From Siccirubricoccus soli (GTDB lineage: Bacteria; Pseudomonadota; Alphaproteobacteria; Acetobacterales; Acetobacteraceae), in assembly GCF_024178315.1 (NCBI RefSeq), contig NZ_JAMZIK010000030.1, forward strand, positions 90,663 through 154,662: 64,000 bases of DNA. The letters are read 5' to 3'. The notes below the pieces were generated by a model. It did not search any database and was not told where the DNA came from. It saw only the letters and a list, made by a program, of their open reading frames with translations. Shown here piece after piece: positions 53,035 through 61,718 of this stretch (its first letter is position 1; each line of letters begins with the position of its first letter). The translations under genes and the position numbers were made by a program.

Positions 53035-53583
53035 TCAGCGCCCCAATGAGGCCCGATGCCGCCCCGCCAGCTCCACATAATGCGGCGCCGTCCGGTCGAA
53101 GCCGGCGCGCTGCTCCTCGCTCAGCACGCGCACCAGGGTGGCCGGGTTGCCCATCCACAGCTCGTAGCGGCCGATCCGCTTGCGCGGCGGCAGGACGGAG
53201 CCGGCGGCGAGCACCCCGCCCTCCTCGATCACCGCCTCGTCCAGCACCGTCGCCCCCATGCCGACGAAGGCGCGGTTCATCAGGGTGCAGGCATGGATGA
53301 TGGCGGCGTGCCCCACCGTCACGTCATCGCCGATGACGGTCGCCTGGGTGCCGGCATTCACATGGATGATGGTGCCGTCCTGGATGTTCACCCCGCGGCC
53401 GATGCGGATGAAGTTGGTATCCCCGCGCAGCACGCAGTGATACCAGATGTTGGACTTCTCCCCGATCGTCACGTCGCCGATCACGGCCGCGGTGGGGGCG
53501 ACGAAGGCGCTCTCATGCACCTCGGGGCGCTTGCCCTCGAAGGGATAGAGCGGGCCGACGATGGCCGGCGCGTTGTGGTCCAT
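53035..53583 (-). CDS. Gamma-class carbonic anhydrase-like hexapeptide-repeat protein
   Basis: A 182-aa left-handed beta-helix protein. Hexapeptide repeats are visible through FVAPTAAVIGDVTIGEKSNI and on to VLDEAVIEEGGVLAAGS. The three zinc-ligand histidines of gamma carbonic anhydrases are in DGTIIHVN, VGHAAIIHAC. GDTNFIRIGRGVNIQDG is typical of the CaiE/PaaY/YrdA group, so the substrate could be bicarbonate or an acyl-CoA thioester. It starts 14 bp after argC, on the same strand. Confidence 0.9.
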   Translation of the reverse strand: MDHNAPAIVGPLYPFEGKRPEVHESAFVAPTAAVIGDVTIGEKSNIWYHCVLRGDTNFIRIGRGVNIQDGTIIHVNAGTQATVIGDDVTVGHAAIIHACTLMNRAFVGMGATVLDEAVIEEGGVLAAGSVLPPRKRIGRYELWMGNPATLVRVLSEEQRAGFDRTAPHYVELAGRHRASLGR

Positions 53584-53597
53584 TGTACGTCCCTTCC

Positions 53598-54545
53598 CTA
53601 TTCAGCCGCCGCCGGCAGCGTGGTCTCCACCGCGATGCCGAGCATGAGGCCGATATTCTGCACCGCGGCGCCGGAGGCGCCCTTGCCGAGATTGTCGTAG
53701 CGCGCCGTCAGTAGGGCCTGGCCGTGGGCGGCATGGCCATGCACCCGCAGCTCCAGCCGGTTGGTGTTGTTCAGCGCCTGCGGTTCCAGCTTCGCCGTGG
53801 CCGGCACCACGGAGACATAGTCGCCACCGGCATAGCGGGCGGCGAGCAGCGCCTCGAGATCGGCCGGGCTCGGCCGGCCGTTCAGCGTGTCGAGGTGGAG
53901 CGGGATGCAGTCGATCATGCCCTGGCGGAAATCGCCGACCGAGGGCACGAAGATCGGCCGCCGCTTGAGGCCGCTGTAGAGCTGCAGCTCGGCGATGTGC
54001 TTGTGCTCCAGCCCCAGGCCATAGAGCTCGAAATCCGGCGCGGTGCGGCTCTCATAGGCGGCGATCATGGCATTGCCGCCGCCGGAATAGCCGGAGACGG
54101 CATTGACCGTCACCGGATAGTCGGCGGGCATGATCCCGGCCTCGATCAGCGGCCGCAGCAGCAGAATGGCGCCGGTCGGGTAGCAGCCGGGGTTGGCGAC
54201 GCGCGGCGCGGCGGCGATCCGGGCCGGCTGGTCGGGCGAGAGCTCCGGCAGGCCATAGACCCAGTCCGGGTTCACCCGGTGCGCGGTGCTGGCGTCCAGC
54301 AGCCGCGGCGCCCGCTCGCCGAGGGAGGCGGCCAGCGCCACGCTCTCCTTCGCGGCCTCGTCCGGCAGGCAGAGCACGACGAGGTCCACCTCCGCCATCA
54401 GGGCACGTCGGGCCTCCGGGTCCTTGCGGCGGGCGGGGTCGATGGAGCGGACCGCGACCTGCGGCAGGTTGGCCAGCCGCTCGCGGATCTGCAGGCCGGT
54501 GGTGCCGGCCTCGCCATCGATGAACACCGTCGGGACCTTGGTCAT
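53598..54545 (-). CDS. argC: N-acetyl-gamma-glutamyl-phosphate reductase (short type)
   Basis: Third step of arginine synthesis: NADPH reduction of N-acetyl-glutamyl phosphate. The 315-aa product is the shorter ArgC type. It has VFIDGEAGTTGLQIRERLAN (cofactor strand), VVLCLPDEAAKESV, LLDASTAHRVN, the catalytic Cys in RVANPGCYPTGAI, VSGYSGGG, and a His in LEHKHIAEL. GGAGGGG lies 7 bases before the start at 54545. It is downstream of rpsI, separated by a terminator. Confidence 0.94.
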   Translation of the reverse strand: MTKVPTVFIDGEAGTTGLQIRERLANLPQVAVRSIDPARRKDPEARRALMAEVDLVVLCLPDEAAKESVALAASLGERAPRLLDASTAHRVNPDWVYGLPELSPDQPARIAAAPRVANPGCYPTGAILLLRPLIEAGIMPADYPVTVNAVSGYSGGGNAMIAAYESRTAPDFELYGLGLEHKHIAELQLYSGLKRRPIFVPSVGDFRQGMIDCIPLHLDTLNGRPSPADLEALLAARYAGGDYVSVVPATAKLEPQALNNTNRLELRVHGHAAHGQALLTARYDNLGKGASGAAVQNIGLMLGIAVETTLPAAAE

Positions 54546-54588
54546 GGTCTGCCCCTCCTCTGGGGTGCATTTGCCGCCCAATGCGGCC

Positions 54589-54627
54589 CAAAAAGCAAGA
54601 GGGGCGGACCCCTGCGGGCCCGCCCCT
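54589..54627 (-). terminator. Rho-independent terminator of rplM-rpsI
   Basis: On the minus strand, stem AGGGGCGG (54627-54620) pairs with CCGCCCCT (54607-54600) across a 12-base loop and is followed by CTTGCTTTTT (54599-54590). It lies about 50 bp after the rpsI stop. Stem, loop and T-run are all present. Confidence 0.8.
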
Positions 54628-54675
54628 CCGTATGACAGTCCTGCGTCGGACCGGCGCAAAGCCGGCCCGCCCGGC

Positions 54676-55209
54676 TCAGCGCTTGCTGAACTGGAAGGAA
54701 CGTCGCGCCTTCGCCTTGCCGTACTTCTTCCGCTCGACCACGCGCGGGTCGCGGGTCAGGAAGCCGGCCTTCTTGAGAATCGGGCGGAGGCCCGGCTCGT
54801 ACAGCGTCAGGGCGCGGGAGATGCCGTGCCGCACCGCACCGGCCTGGCCGGAGAGGCCGCCGCCGGTGACGGTCGCCATCACGTCGAACTGCTGGTAGCG
54901 ATCGGCCACCAGGAAGGGCTGGGTGATCAGCATCCGCAGCACCGGCCGGGCGAAATACTTGCCGATCGGCTTGTCGTTGATGGTGATGGTGCCCTTGCCC
55001 GGCTTCACCCACACCCGCGCCACGGCATCCTTGCGGCGGCCGGTGGCGTAGCTGCGGCCCTGCGCGTCGCGCTTCGGCTCCCGCACCACGGGGGCCTCGC
55101 CGGCGGCGGGGGTGCCCTGCACCAGGGTCTTCAGGTCGGCCAGGGTGCCCGTCAGCGGGGCGGCAGCCGGTTGCGTGCCCGCCTCGGGGGCGCTCGTCTG
55201 ATCGCTCAT
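54676..55209 (-). CDS. rpsI: 30S ribosomal protein S9
   Basis: Component of the small-subunit head whose C-terminal tail reaches the P-site tRNA. The 177-aa product has the full S9 domain from [20 protein letters not shown] through [19 protein letters not shown] to the conserved tail [17 protein letters not shown]. An N-terminal extension of about 50 residues, rich in Ala/Pro, precedes the domain; alphaproteobacterial S9 proteins often carry a shorter one. It starts four bases after rplM and ends the operon. Confidence 0.97.
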   Translation of the reverse strand: MSDQTSAPEAGTQPAAAPLTGTLADLKTLVQGTPAAGEAPVVREPKRDAQGRSYATGRRKDAVARVWVKPGKGTITINDKPIGKYFARPVLRMLITQPFLVADRYQQFDVMATVTGGGLSGQAGAVRHGISRALTLYEPGLRPILKKAGFLTRDPRVVERKKYGKAKARRSFQFSKR

Positions 55210-55213
55210 CGGC

Positions 55214-55696
55214 TCAGGCCACCTTCACGCCAGCGACATTCTTGCGGTTCATGCCCGCCACATCCAGCGCCACCGGCTGCTGGCCGGCATGCGGATGTTC
55301 CGGCCCGGCATAGACGTGCAGGTTCTTCATCTGCTTCCGGCCGAGCGGGCCGCGGGTGATCATCCGCTCCACCGCCTTCTCGATCACGCGCTCCGGGTGC
55401 TTGCCCTTGAGCCGCTCCCGCACCGTGCGCTCCTTGATGCCGCCGGGGTAGCCGGTGTGCCAGTAGAAGACGGACTGCTCCGCCTTCTGGCCGGTCACCT
55501 TCACCTTGCCGGCGTTCACCACGATGACGTGGTCGCCGCAATCGACATGCGGGGTGAATTGCGGCTTGTGCTTGCCGCGCAGCCGGTTGGCGACGATGGC
55601 GGCGAGGCGGCCAAGGACCAGCCCTTCCGCATCCACCACCACCCAGCCCTTCTTGACCTCCGCCGGCTTCAGCGAGCGGGTCTCAGTCTGCAACAT
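55214..55696 (-). CDS. rplM: 50S ribosomal protein L13
   Basis: Early-assembly protein of the large subunit. The 160-aa product shows the family blocks [79 protein letters not shown] and [10 protein letters not shown]. First gene of the rplM-rpsI operon with a four-base gap. The promoter should lie in the 290 bases upstream, shared with the divergent dehydratase gene. Confidence 0.97.
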   Translation of the reverse strand: MLQTETRSLKPAEVKKGWVVVDAEGLVLGRLAAIVANRLRGKHKPQFTPHVDCGDHVIVVNAGKVKVTGQKAEQSVFYWHTGYPGGIKERTVRERLKGKHPERVIEKAVERMITRGPLGRKQMKNLHVYAGPEHPHAGQQPVALDVAGMNRKNVAGVKVA

Positions 55697-55983
55697 GGTT
55701 CAAAGGGTCCGTATCGGGGACAGGGCGCCGTGTATGGCGCGCGAAGCGCGGCAGGTCAAGCGAAAGCCGAGGGTTTTCGCGGGCTTTCGTCATGCGGTAT
55801 CATGATACCGGAGTTTGTCGTGGTCCCTCCACCATGGGCCGCCCGGCCCTAGGCCAGGGGCGGGGCAGACGCAGGGCCGCGTATCCAGCACCCGCCTTAT
55901 CGCCTACCTTCTCCCGGCCAAGCCCCGGAGGGTAATGGGCAGGAAGCCGGGGCAAGCTGCGCCCATAACGCGGAGAGACGAAC

Positions 55984-57690
55984 GTGACCGAGACGCCCCC
56001 GAAACGCGGCCTGGCCCGCGGCGCCGCCAATTACGGCGACCCGGATTTCGCCCTCTACCTCCGCCGCAGCTTCGCCAGCTCCATGGGCTATTCCCGGACG
56101 GCGCTGGAGAAGCCGGTGGTGGGCATCGCCGACACCGCCTCCGACTACAACAACTGCCACCGCACGGTGCCGGAGCTGGTGCAGGCGGTGAAGCGCGGGG
56201 TGATGCTGGCCGGCGGCCTCCCCCTCGCCTTCCCCACGGTCAGCCTCTGCGAGCCGTCGCTGACCCCCACCTCGATGCACTACCGCAACCTGATGGCGCT
56301 GGACACGGAGGCGATGCTCTCCGCCCAGCCCATGGACGCGGCGGTGCTGATCGGCGGCTGCGACAAGACGGTGCCGGCCCAGCTCATGGCCGCGGCCAGC
56401 GCCGATGTGCCCTCCGTCATGCTCGTCACCGGCCCGATGCTGGCGCAGAAATTCGAGGGCGAGCGGCTCTCCGCCTGCACCGATTGCCGCCGCTACTGGG
56501 CCCGCTACCGGGCGGGCGACGTCTCCGCAGAGCGGATCGGCGAGATCGAGGGCAAGCTCGCCACCACCGCCGGCACCTGCGGCGTCATGGGCACCGCCTC
56601 CACCATGGCCTGCCTCGCCGCGACTCTCGGCTTCATGCCGCTGATGGCGGCGAGCGCGCCGGCCGTCCATGCCGACCGGTTGCGCATCGCCGAGGAGGCG
56701 GGGGCGCTGGCGGTGCGCCTCATCACCCATCCGGTGAAGCCCTCGGAGCTCATCACCGAGAAGAGCGTGGAGAATGCGCTGCGGGTGCTGCTCTCCCTCG
56801 GCGGCTCCACCAATGCGCTGATCCACCTGACGGCGATCGCCGGCCGGGCGGGGGTGAAGATCGACCTGAAGCGGCTCGATGCGCTCTCCGAGGAGACGCC
56901 GGTGCTGGTGGACCTGAAGCCCACCGGCGAGGGCTATATGGAGGATTTCCACGCCGCCGGCGGCATGGTGGCGCTGCTCAGGGAGCTGCGCGACCTGCTG
57001 CACCTCGACTGCAAGGATCTCTACGGCCGCACCCTGGCGGAGCAGCTCGACGAGGCGCCGCCCTTCGTCGATCGCCCCATCATCCACGCCCGGGACAATC
57101 CGGTGAGCCCGGTGGGCGGCCTGGTCTCGCTCTTCGGCTCCCTGGCGCCGGATGGCGCCATCCTCAAGCGGAGCGCCGCCACCCCCTCGCTGTTCGAGAC
57201 CGAGGCGCGCTGCGTGGTGTTCGACGGGCTGGAGGATCTGGCGCGGAGGATCGACGACGATGCGCTGGAGGTGACGAAGGACGACATCCTCATCCTGAAG
57301 AATGCCGGCCCGCTGACGCCGGCCGGCATGCCGGAGGCGGGTTACCTGCCGATCCCGAAGAAGCTGGCGCGGGCCGGGGTGAAGGACATGGTGCGGATGA
57401 GCGATTGCCGCATGTCCGGCACCGCCTTCGGCACCATCGTGCTGCACATCTCGCCGGAAGCGGCGGCGGGCGGGCCGCTGGCGCTGGTGGAAAGCGGCGA
57501 CCGGGTGCGGCTCTCCGTCAAGGAACGGCGGCTGGAGCTGCTGGTGGCGGAGGAGGAGCTGGCCCGGCGCCGGGCAGCCTGGGCGCCGCCGGCCAAGCCG
57601 AAGCGGGGCTGGGACAAGCTGCTGCATGAGCAGGTGCTGCAGGCGCCGGAAGGGGTGGACATGGCCTTCCTGCGGCCGGAAGGGGTCTGA
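55984..57690 (+). CDS. IlvD/Edd family dehydratase
   Basis: A 568-aa iron-sulfur dehydratase of the dihydroxy-acid / sugar-acid family. Cluster cysteines are in SDYNNCHRTVPE, LIGGCDKTVPA and TAGTCGVMGTASTM; MSDCRMSGTAFGTIVLHISP is the conserved C-terminal block. The overall layout (RRSFASSMGY near the start, ACTDCRRYWARYRAGDVS in the middle) is closer to sugar-acid dehydratases (arabonate/xylonate type) than to housekeeping IlvD, so a carbohydrate or hydroxy-acid substrate is likelier. It is divergent from rplM. Confidence 0.9.
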   Translation: MTETPPKRGLARGAANYGDPDFALYLRRSFASSMGYSRTALEKPVVGIADTASDYNNCHRTVPELVQAVKRGVMLAGGLPLAFPTVSLCEPSLTPTSMHYRNLMALDTEAMLSAQPMDAAVLIGGCDKTVPAQLMAAASADVPSVMLVTGPMLAQKFEGERLSACTDCRRYWARYRAGDVSAERIGEIEGKLATTAGTCGVMGTASTMACLAATLGFMPLMAASAPAVHADRLRIAEEAGALAVRLITHPVKPSELITEKSVENALRVLLSLGGSTNALIHLTAIAGRAGVKIDLKRLDALSEETPVLVDLKPTGEGYMEDFHAAGGMVALLRELRDLLHLDCKDLYGRTLAEQLDEAPPFVDRPIIHARDNPVSPVGGLVSLFGSLAPDGAILKRSAATPSLFETEARCVVFDGLEDLARRIDDDALEVTKDDILILKNAGPLTPAGMPEAGYLPIPKKLARAGVKDMVRMSDCRMSGTAFGTIVLHISPEAAAGGPLALVESGDRVRLSVKERRLELLVAEEELARRRAAWAPPAKPKRGWDKLLHEQVLQAPEGVDMAFLRPEGV

Positions 57691-57700
57691 CCACCGGTTC

Positions 57701-57721
57701 GAGAGGGGCGCTGCCCCTCTC
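57701..57721 (+). terminator. Hairpin after IlvD/Edd gene
   Basis: Perfect 9-bp stem GAGAGGGGC / GCCCCTCTC with a 3-base loop, 10 bp after the stop. There is no T-run, so its strength as a terminator is uncertain. The stretch to 57834 shows no other feature. Confidence 0.5.
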
Positions 57722-57834
57722 AGGCTCACCCCGCCAAGGGCCGAAGGGCCCCTGGACCCCTTGAGTCTTCGATCTCGCTTGCTTCGGGCTGCGGGCGGGG
57801 TGAGATACAGGCTGCAAACGCCGGATGAGCCCCC

Positions 57835-59010
57835 ATGCCAGTCCTGAACCGCATCGCCGAATTCCACCCCGAGATGACCGCCTGGCGGCAGGATTTCCAC
57901 GCCCACCCGGAAACCGCCTTCGAGGAGGTGCGGACCAGCCGGATCGTGGCGGAGAAGCTGCGGGAATTCGGCGTGGACCAGGTCGTCACCGGCATCGCCG
58001 GCACCGGCGTGGTCGGCATCGTCCGCGGCCAGGGCAATAGCGGCCGCGCCATCGGCCTGCGGGCCGACATGGACGCGCTGCCCATCCTGGAACAGACCGG
58101 CGTCCCGCACGCCTCCACCGTGCCGGGCAAGATGCATGCCTGCGGCCATGACGGCCACACCACCATGCTGCTCGGCGCCGCGAAATACCTGGCGGAGACG
58201 CGCAACTTCGACGGCACCGTCTACCTGATCTTCCAGCCGGCCGAGGAATCGGGCGGCGGCGGCAATGTCATGGTGCAGGAGAAGTTGTTCGAGCGCTTCC
58301 CGATGGAGCGCGTCTTCGGCATGCACAATTGGCCCGGCGCGCCGGAGGGGCAGTTCCTCTGGAAGGTCGGGCCGGTCATGGCGGCGACGGCGCAGATCGA
58401 GGTGGTGATCGAGGGCAAGGGCGCCCATGGCGCCATGCCGCACCAGGGCAACGACCCGGTGGTGATCGCGGCCCAGCTCGTCACCGCGCTGCAGAGCGTG
58501 GTGGCGCGCAATGTGGAGCCGGTGGAGAGCGGCGTCATCACCATCGGCCATATCCAGGGCGGCGACACCTGGAACGTCATCCCCCAGAGCGTGACGCTGC
58601 GCGGCACCGCCCGCTGGTTCAAGTCGGAGGTGGGGGACCTGCTGGAGGAGAAATTCCTGGCGCTGGCCACCGGCATCCCGGCCGCCTTCGGCGCCACGGC
58701 AAAGGCGGTGTTCGACCGCGGCTACCCCGCCACGGTGAACGAGGAGACGAGCACCCGGCTGGCGGTGAAGGCGGCCGAGGCGGTGGCCGGCGCGGCCAAG
58801 GTGCAGGAGATGCCGAAGCCCACCATGGGCGGCGAGGATTTCTCCTTCATGCTGAACGCCAAGGATGGCTGCTACATCATGCTGGGGGCCGGCCGCGGCC
58901 CGGCCGACCCGCAGGTGCACCACCCGAAATACGACTTCAACGACGCCGTCCTGCCCATCGGCGCCAGCTACTGGGCGACGCTGGCGGAGCAGTTGCTGCC
59001 CCGGGGCTGA
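57835..59010 (+). CDS. M20-family amidohydrolase (hippurate hydrolase-like)
   Basis: A 391-aa metal-dependent peptidase-type amidohydrolase of the M20D group, which cleaves N-acyl or amide bonds of small substrates. Metal-site blocks: WRQDFHAHPETAFEE, LRADMDALPI, KMHACGHDGHTTMLLG, FQPAEESGGGG, and the C-terminal His in PQVHHPKYDFND. Full length, with the dimerisation lid (GKGAHGAMPHQGNDPV) in the middle. The ATG has no strong ribosome binding site. It follows the dehydratase by about 140 bp on the same strand. Confidence 0.92.
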   Translation: MPVLNRIAEFHPEMTAWRQDFHAHPETAFEEVRTSRIVAEKLREFGVDQVVTGIAGTGVVGIVRGQGNSGRAIGLRADMDALPILEQTGVPHASTVPGKMHACGHDGHTTMLLGAAKYLAETRNFDGTVYLIFQPAEESGGGGNVMVQEKLFERFPMERVFGMHNWPGAPEGQFLWKVGPVMAATAQIEVVIEGKGAHGAMPHQGNDPVVIAAQLVTALQSVVARNVEPVESGVITIGHIQGGDTWNVIPQSVTLRGTARWFKSEVGDLLEEKFLALATGIPAAFGATAKAVFDRGYPATVNEETSTRLAVKAAEAVAGAAKVQEMPKPTMGGEDFSFMLNAKDGCYIMLGAGRGPADPQVHHPKYDFNDAVLPIGASYWATLAEQLLPRG

Positions 59011-59313
59011 TGTCCCGACTGCCACCTTCGCCGGATCTCCGGCGAAGGGAGCGGACGGGCGGGCACCAAGGTGACAGGCCGGTGGCCTGGGAGCGAAGCC
59101 CGCGGTGCTTCGGGACCGGGCCGCCGACGCTCGCCTGACCCGGGCGGGAAGGCCTGGCAGCGAGAACCCTGCGCCGGAGTGACGAGCCGGCGCGGCGTCA
59201 CGGCGCCATCACCGGCGTGAAGCTGCCCCGGCCCTCGGCTGCCTGGAGCGGACATCTTCCTCCGCGAGGGTACGGCACGGGCGCCAACGAGCAGCGGCGG
59301 GGAATCTCTTCTC

Positions 59314-59566
59314 TCACCGCGCCGCCAGGCGCTGCGCTTCCCCCGCATGCTGCCGGATGAACCCCGCCATGTCGTCCGCCACCGGCGCCAGGCTCGGCAG
59401 CGACATCAGCAGCCGGATATGGCCGAGCCCGGGGGTAGATTCTCCACTCCGCCGCGCCGCCTGCCGCCCGCACCCGCCGGCCGAGCTGCCAAGCATGGCA
59501 CTGGCCCCCGACGATGTCGAAGCCGCCGGCCAGCAGCAGCGGCGCCGCTCCGGGATCACGCCGCAA
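59314..59566 (-). pseudogene. C-terminal remnant of an alpha/beta hydrolase, frameshifted
   Basis: Two frames on the minus strand combine: PGAAPLLLAGGFDIVGGQCH then LGRRVRAAGGAAEWRIYP, and in the other frame GLGHIRLLMSLPSLAPVADD followed by MAGFIRQHAGEAQRL. Joined at YPG-GLGH they give the end of an alpha/beta hydrolase, with the catalytic His in GLGH. One extra C in a run of five C near 59432 breaks the frame, and the N-terminal two thirds are missing. The rest of 59011-59695 shows nothing else. Confidence 0.55.
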
Positions 59567-59695
59567 CGCGGCGCTACCTCCGCCCCTGCCCGACGCGCTG
59601 GGGCGGCTTCACCGCTTCAGCCCCTGCGAGGCGCCGGTCGCCCGGCGCCTCCCGGGGCCCCCATGACATTGCGCAGCAACGTCATGGGGAACGAC

Positions 59696-59802
59696 CTGGA
59701 GCAGATCGCCGTGGGGCGGCATCGCCCGAAGGCGGGAATCTGCTCTGCAAACAAAGGCGTAGAGCGTTCTCGGTGAACACATGTGAACCGAAGACGCTCT
59801 AG
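59696..59802 (+). repeat. 107-bp two-hairpin repeat, divergent copy D
   Basis: Same length and plan as copies A-C but different in sequence: starts CTGGAGCAGATCGCC, has connector TCTGCAAACAAAGGCG, ends GACGCTCTAG. First hairpin CGCCGTGGGGCG / CGCCCGAAGGCG pairs in 10 of 12 positions; the second pairs AGAGCGTT with AGACGCTCT. Its last four bases overlap the livM stop codon. Confidence 0.6.
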
Positions 59803-60794
59803 AGCTTCACCTTCAGCAGGCTGGCGATCTCGCCGACGACGCCGCGGCGGAAGGCGAGCACGCAGGCGACGAAGATCACGCCCTGGATCACCGTCACCCA
59901 GGCGCCCATCTCCGCCAGGTAGTTCTGCATCGTCACGATGACGGCGGCACCGACCAGCGGTCCGAACACCGTGCCGAGGCCGCCGACCAGCGTCATCAGC
60001 ACCACCTCGCCCGACATCGCCCAATGCACGTCGGTCAACGTCGCGATGCCGAAGACCAGGGACTTCGTCGCCCCGGCCACGCCGGCCAGCGTCGCGGAGA
60101 GGATGAAGGCCAGCAGCTTGTAGTCATCCGTCCGGTAGCCGAGCGAGGTGGCGCGCGGTTCGTTCTCCCGGATGCTCTTCAGCACCTGGCCATAGGGCGA
60201 ATGGATGATGCGGTGGATCAGCAGGAAGCCGCCGAGGAAGACCGCCACCACCATCCAGTACATGTTCATGTCCCGGTCCAGCGGCAGCACGCCGAACAGC
60301 CGGCCGCGCGGGATGGCCTGAATGCCGTCCTCGCCGCCGGTGAAGGGCGCCTGGACGCAGAAGAAATAGACCATCTGCGCCAGCGCCAGGGTGATCATGG
60401 CGAAGTAGATGCCCTGCCGCCGGATGGCGATCCAGCCGGCCACCGCGCCGAGCAGCGCCGCCGTCGCCCCGCCGATGATGATGGCGAGTTCCGGCGAAAG
60501 CCCCCAGACCTTCGCCGCATGGCCCGCGAGATACCCGCCCATGCCGAAATAGGCGGCATGGCCGAAGCTCAGCAGCCCGACATAGCCGATCAGCAGGTTG
60601 AAGGCGCAGGCAAACAGGGCGAAGCAGAGCAGCTTCATCAGGAAGACGGGGTAGAGCACGAAGGGCGCGACCGCCAGGAAGACGACAAGCACCCCGAGCG
60701 CGATGAGCTGGGCGCGGGAGAAGCCCCACACCCCCTCGCCCGGCTTGACCGAGGCGGCGATTGCGCCGGCCGTGATGGTGGTATCGGACGCCAT
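59799..60794 (-). CDS. livM: Branched-chain amino acid type ABC transporter permease LivM
   Basis: A 331-aa inner-membrane permease with about 9-10 helices. Family blocks are NLLIGYVGLLSFGHAAYFGM, RRQGIYFAMITLALAQMVYF, YGQVLKSIRENEPRATSLGY and the EAA-like MTLVGGLGTVFGPLVGAA. It forms the channel with LivH. It lies 3 bp after livH on the same strand. The TAG stop is inside the end of the 107-bp repeat D, so the repeat inserted at the very end of the gene. The ATPase genes livG and livF are not downstream, as would be usual. Confidence 0.93.
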   Translation of the reverse strand: MASDTTITAGAIAASVKPGEGVWGFSRAQLIALGVLVVFLAVAPFVLYPVFLMKLLCFALFACAFNLLIGYVGLLSFGHAAYFGMGGYLAGHAAKVWGLSPELAIIIGGATAALLGAVAGWIAIRRQGIYFAMITLALAQMVYFFCVQAPFTGGEDGIQAIPRGRLFGVLPLDRDMNMYWMVVAVFLGGFLLIHRIIHSPYGQVLKSIRENEPRATSLGYRTDDYKLLAFILSATLAGVAGATKSLVFGIATLTDVHWAMSGEVVLMTLVGGLGTVFGPLVGAAVIVTMQNYLAEMGAWVTVIQGVIFVACVLAFRRGVVGEIASLLKVKL

Positions 60795-60797
60795 GGC

Positions 60798-61682
60798 TCA
60801 GGCCCTCCCGAACAGGCCGGCGGGACGTGCCAGCAGCACGATCGCCATGATGACGAAAATGACGGTGGCGGAGGCTTCCGGCCAGAAGACCTTGGTCAGC
60901 CCCTCCACCACCCCCAGGGCGAAGCCGGTGAGGATGGCGCCGAGGATCGACCCCATCCCGCCGATGACGACGACCGCGAAGACCACGATGATGAGGTTGG
61001 AGCCCATCTGCGGGTTCACCGAGTAGATCGGCGCCGCCAGCACGCCGCCGATCGCCGCCAGCGCCACGCCGAAGCCGTAGGTCAGCGTGACCATGCGCGG
61101 CACGTTCACGCCGAAGGCCTGGACCAGCGCGGCATTCTCCGTCGCGGCGCGGAGATAGGCGCCGAGCCGGGTCTTCTCGATGATCACCCAGGTGGCGAGG
61201 CAGAGCGCCAGCGCCGCGATCACCACCCAGCCGCGATAGACCGGCATGAACATGAAGCCGAGATCCCAGGCGCCAGAGAGCTCCGTCGGGATGCGGTAGG
61301 GCAGGCCGGAGGAGCCGAATTCGTTGCGGAACACCCCCTCGATGATCAGCGCCAGGCCGAAGGTCAGCAGCAGGCCGTAGAGATGGTCCAGCTTGTAGAG
61401 TCTGGATATGAAGAGCTTTTCCAGGATGATGCCGGTGATGGCGACGATGATGGGCGCGATCAGCAGCGCCCACCAGTAGCCGATGCCGAGCCAGGCCAGC
61501 AGCATCCAGGCGGCGAAGGCGCCCATCATGAACTGTGCGCCATGCGCCATGTTGACGATGTTGAGCAGCCCGAAGATCACCGCGAGGCCGAGCGAGAGCA
61601 TGGCGTAGAAGGCGCCGTTGATCAGCCCGAGCAGCAACTGCCCGAAGAGCAGCGGCGCGGGTATGCCGAAAATATCATCCAT
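60798..61682 (-). CDS. livH: Branched-chain amino acid type ABC transporter permease LivH
   Basis: A 294-aa inner-membrane permease with eight or so helices. Characteristic blocks: GQLLLGLINGAFYAMLSLGL, AVIFGLLNIVNMAHGAQFMM, TFGLALIIEGVFRNEFG, and VVFAVVVIGGMGSILGAIL (EAA loop). Located between livK and livM, with 36 bp to livK and 3 bp to livM, so one transcript is likely. The substrate class may be amino acids, amides or aromatic acids, since this family is broad. Confidence 0.93.
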   Translation of the reverse strand: MDDIFGIPAPLLFGQLLLGLINGAFYAMLSLGLAVIFGLLNIVNMAHGAQFMMGAFAAWMLLAWLGIGYWWALLIAPIIVAITGIILEKLFISRLYKLDHLYGLLLTFGLALIIEGVFRNEFGSSGLPYRIPTELSGAWDLGFMFMPVYRGWVVIAALALCLATWVIIEKTRLGAYLRAATENAALVQAFGVNVPRMVTLTYGFGVALAAIGGVLAAPIYSVNPQMGSNLIIVVFAVVVIGGMGSILGAILTGFALGVVEGLTKVFWPEASATVIFVIMAIVLLARPAGLFGRA

Positions 61683-61718
61683 GCAGGTCGTCCCGATCCT
61701 TCGCGGTGAACATGATCC

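Noticed and set aside
55897..59025. 1042-codon minus-strand open frame opposite the IlvD/Edd and M20 genes
   Set aside because: Shadow frame; its product is His/Gln/Arg-rich with no known fold, while both plus-strand genes have intact active-site motifs.
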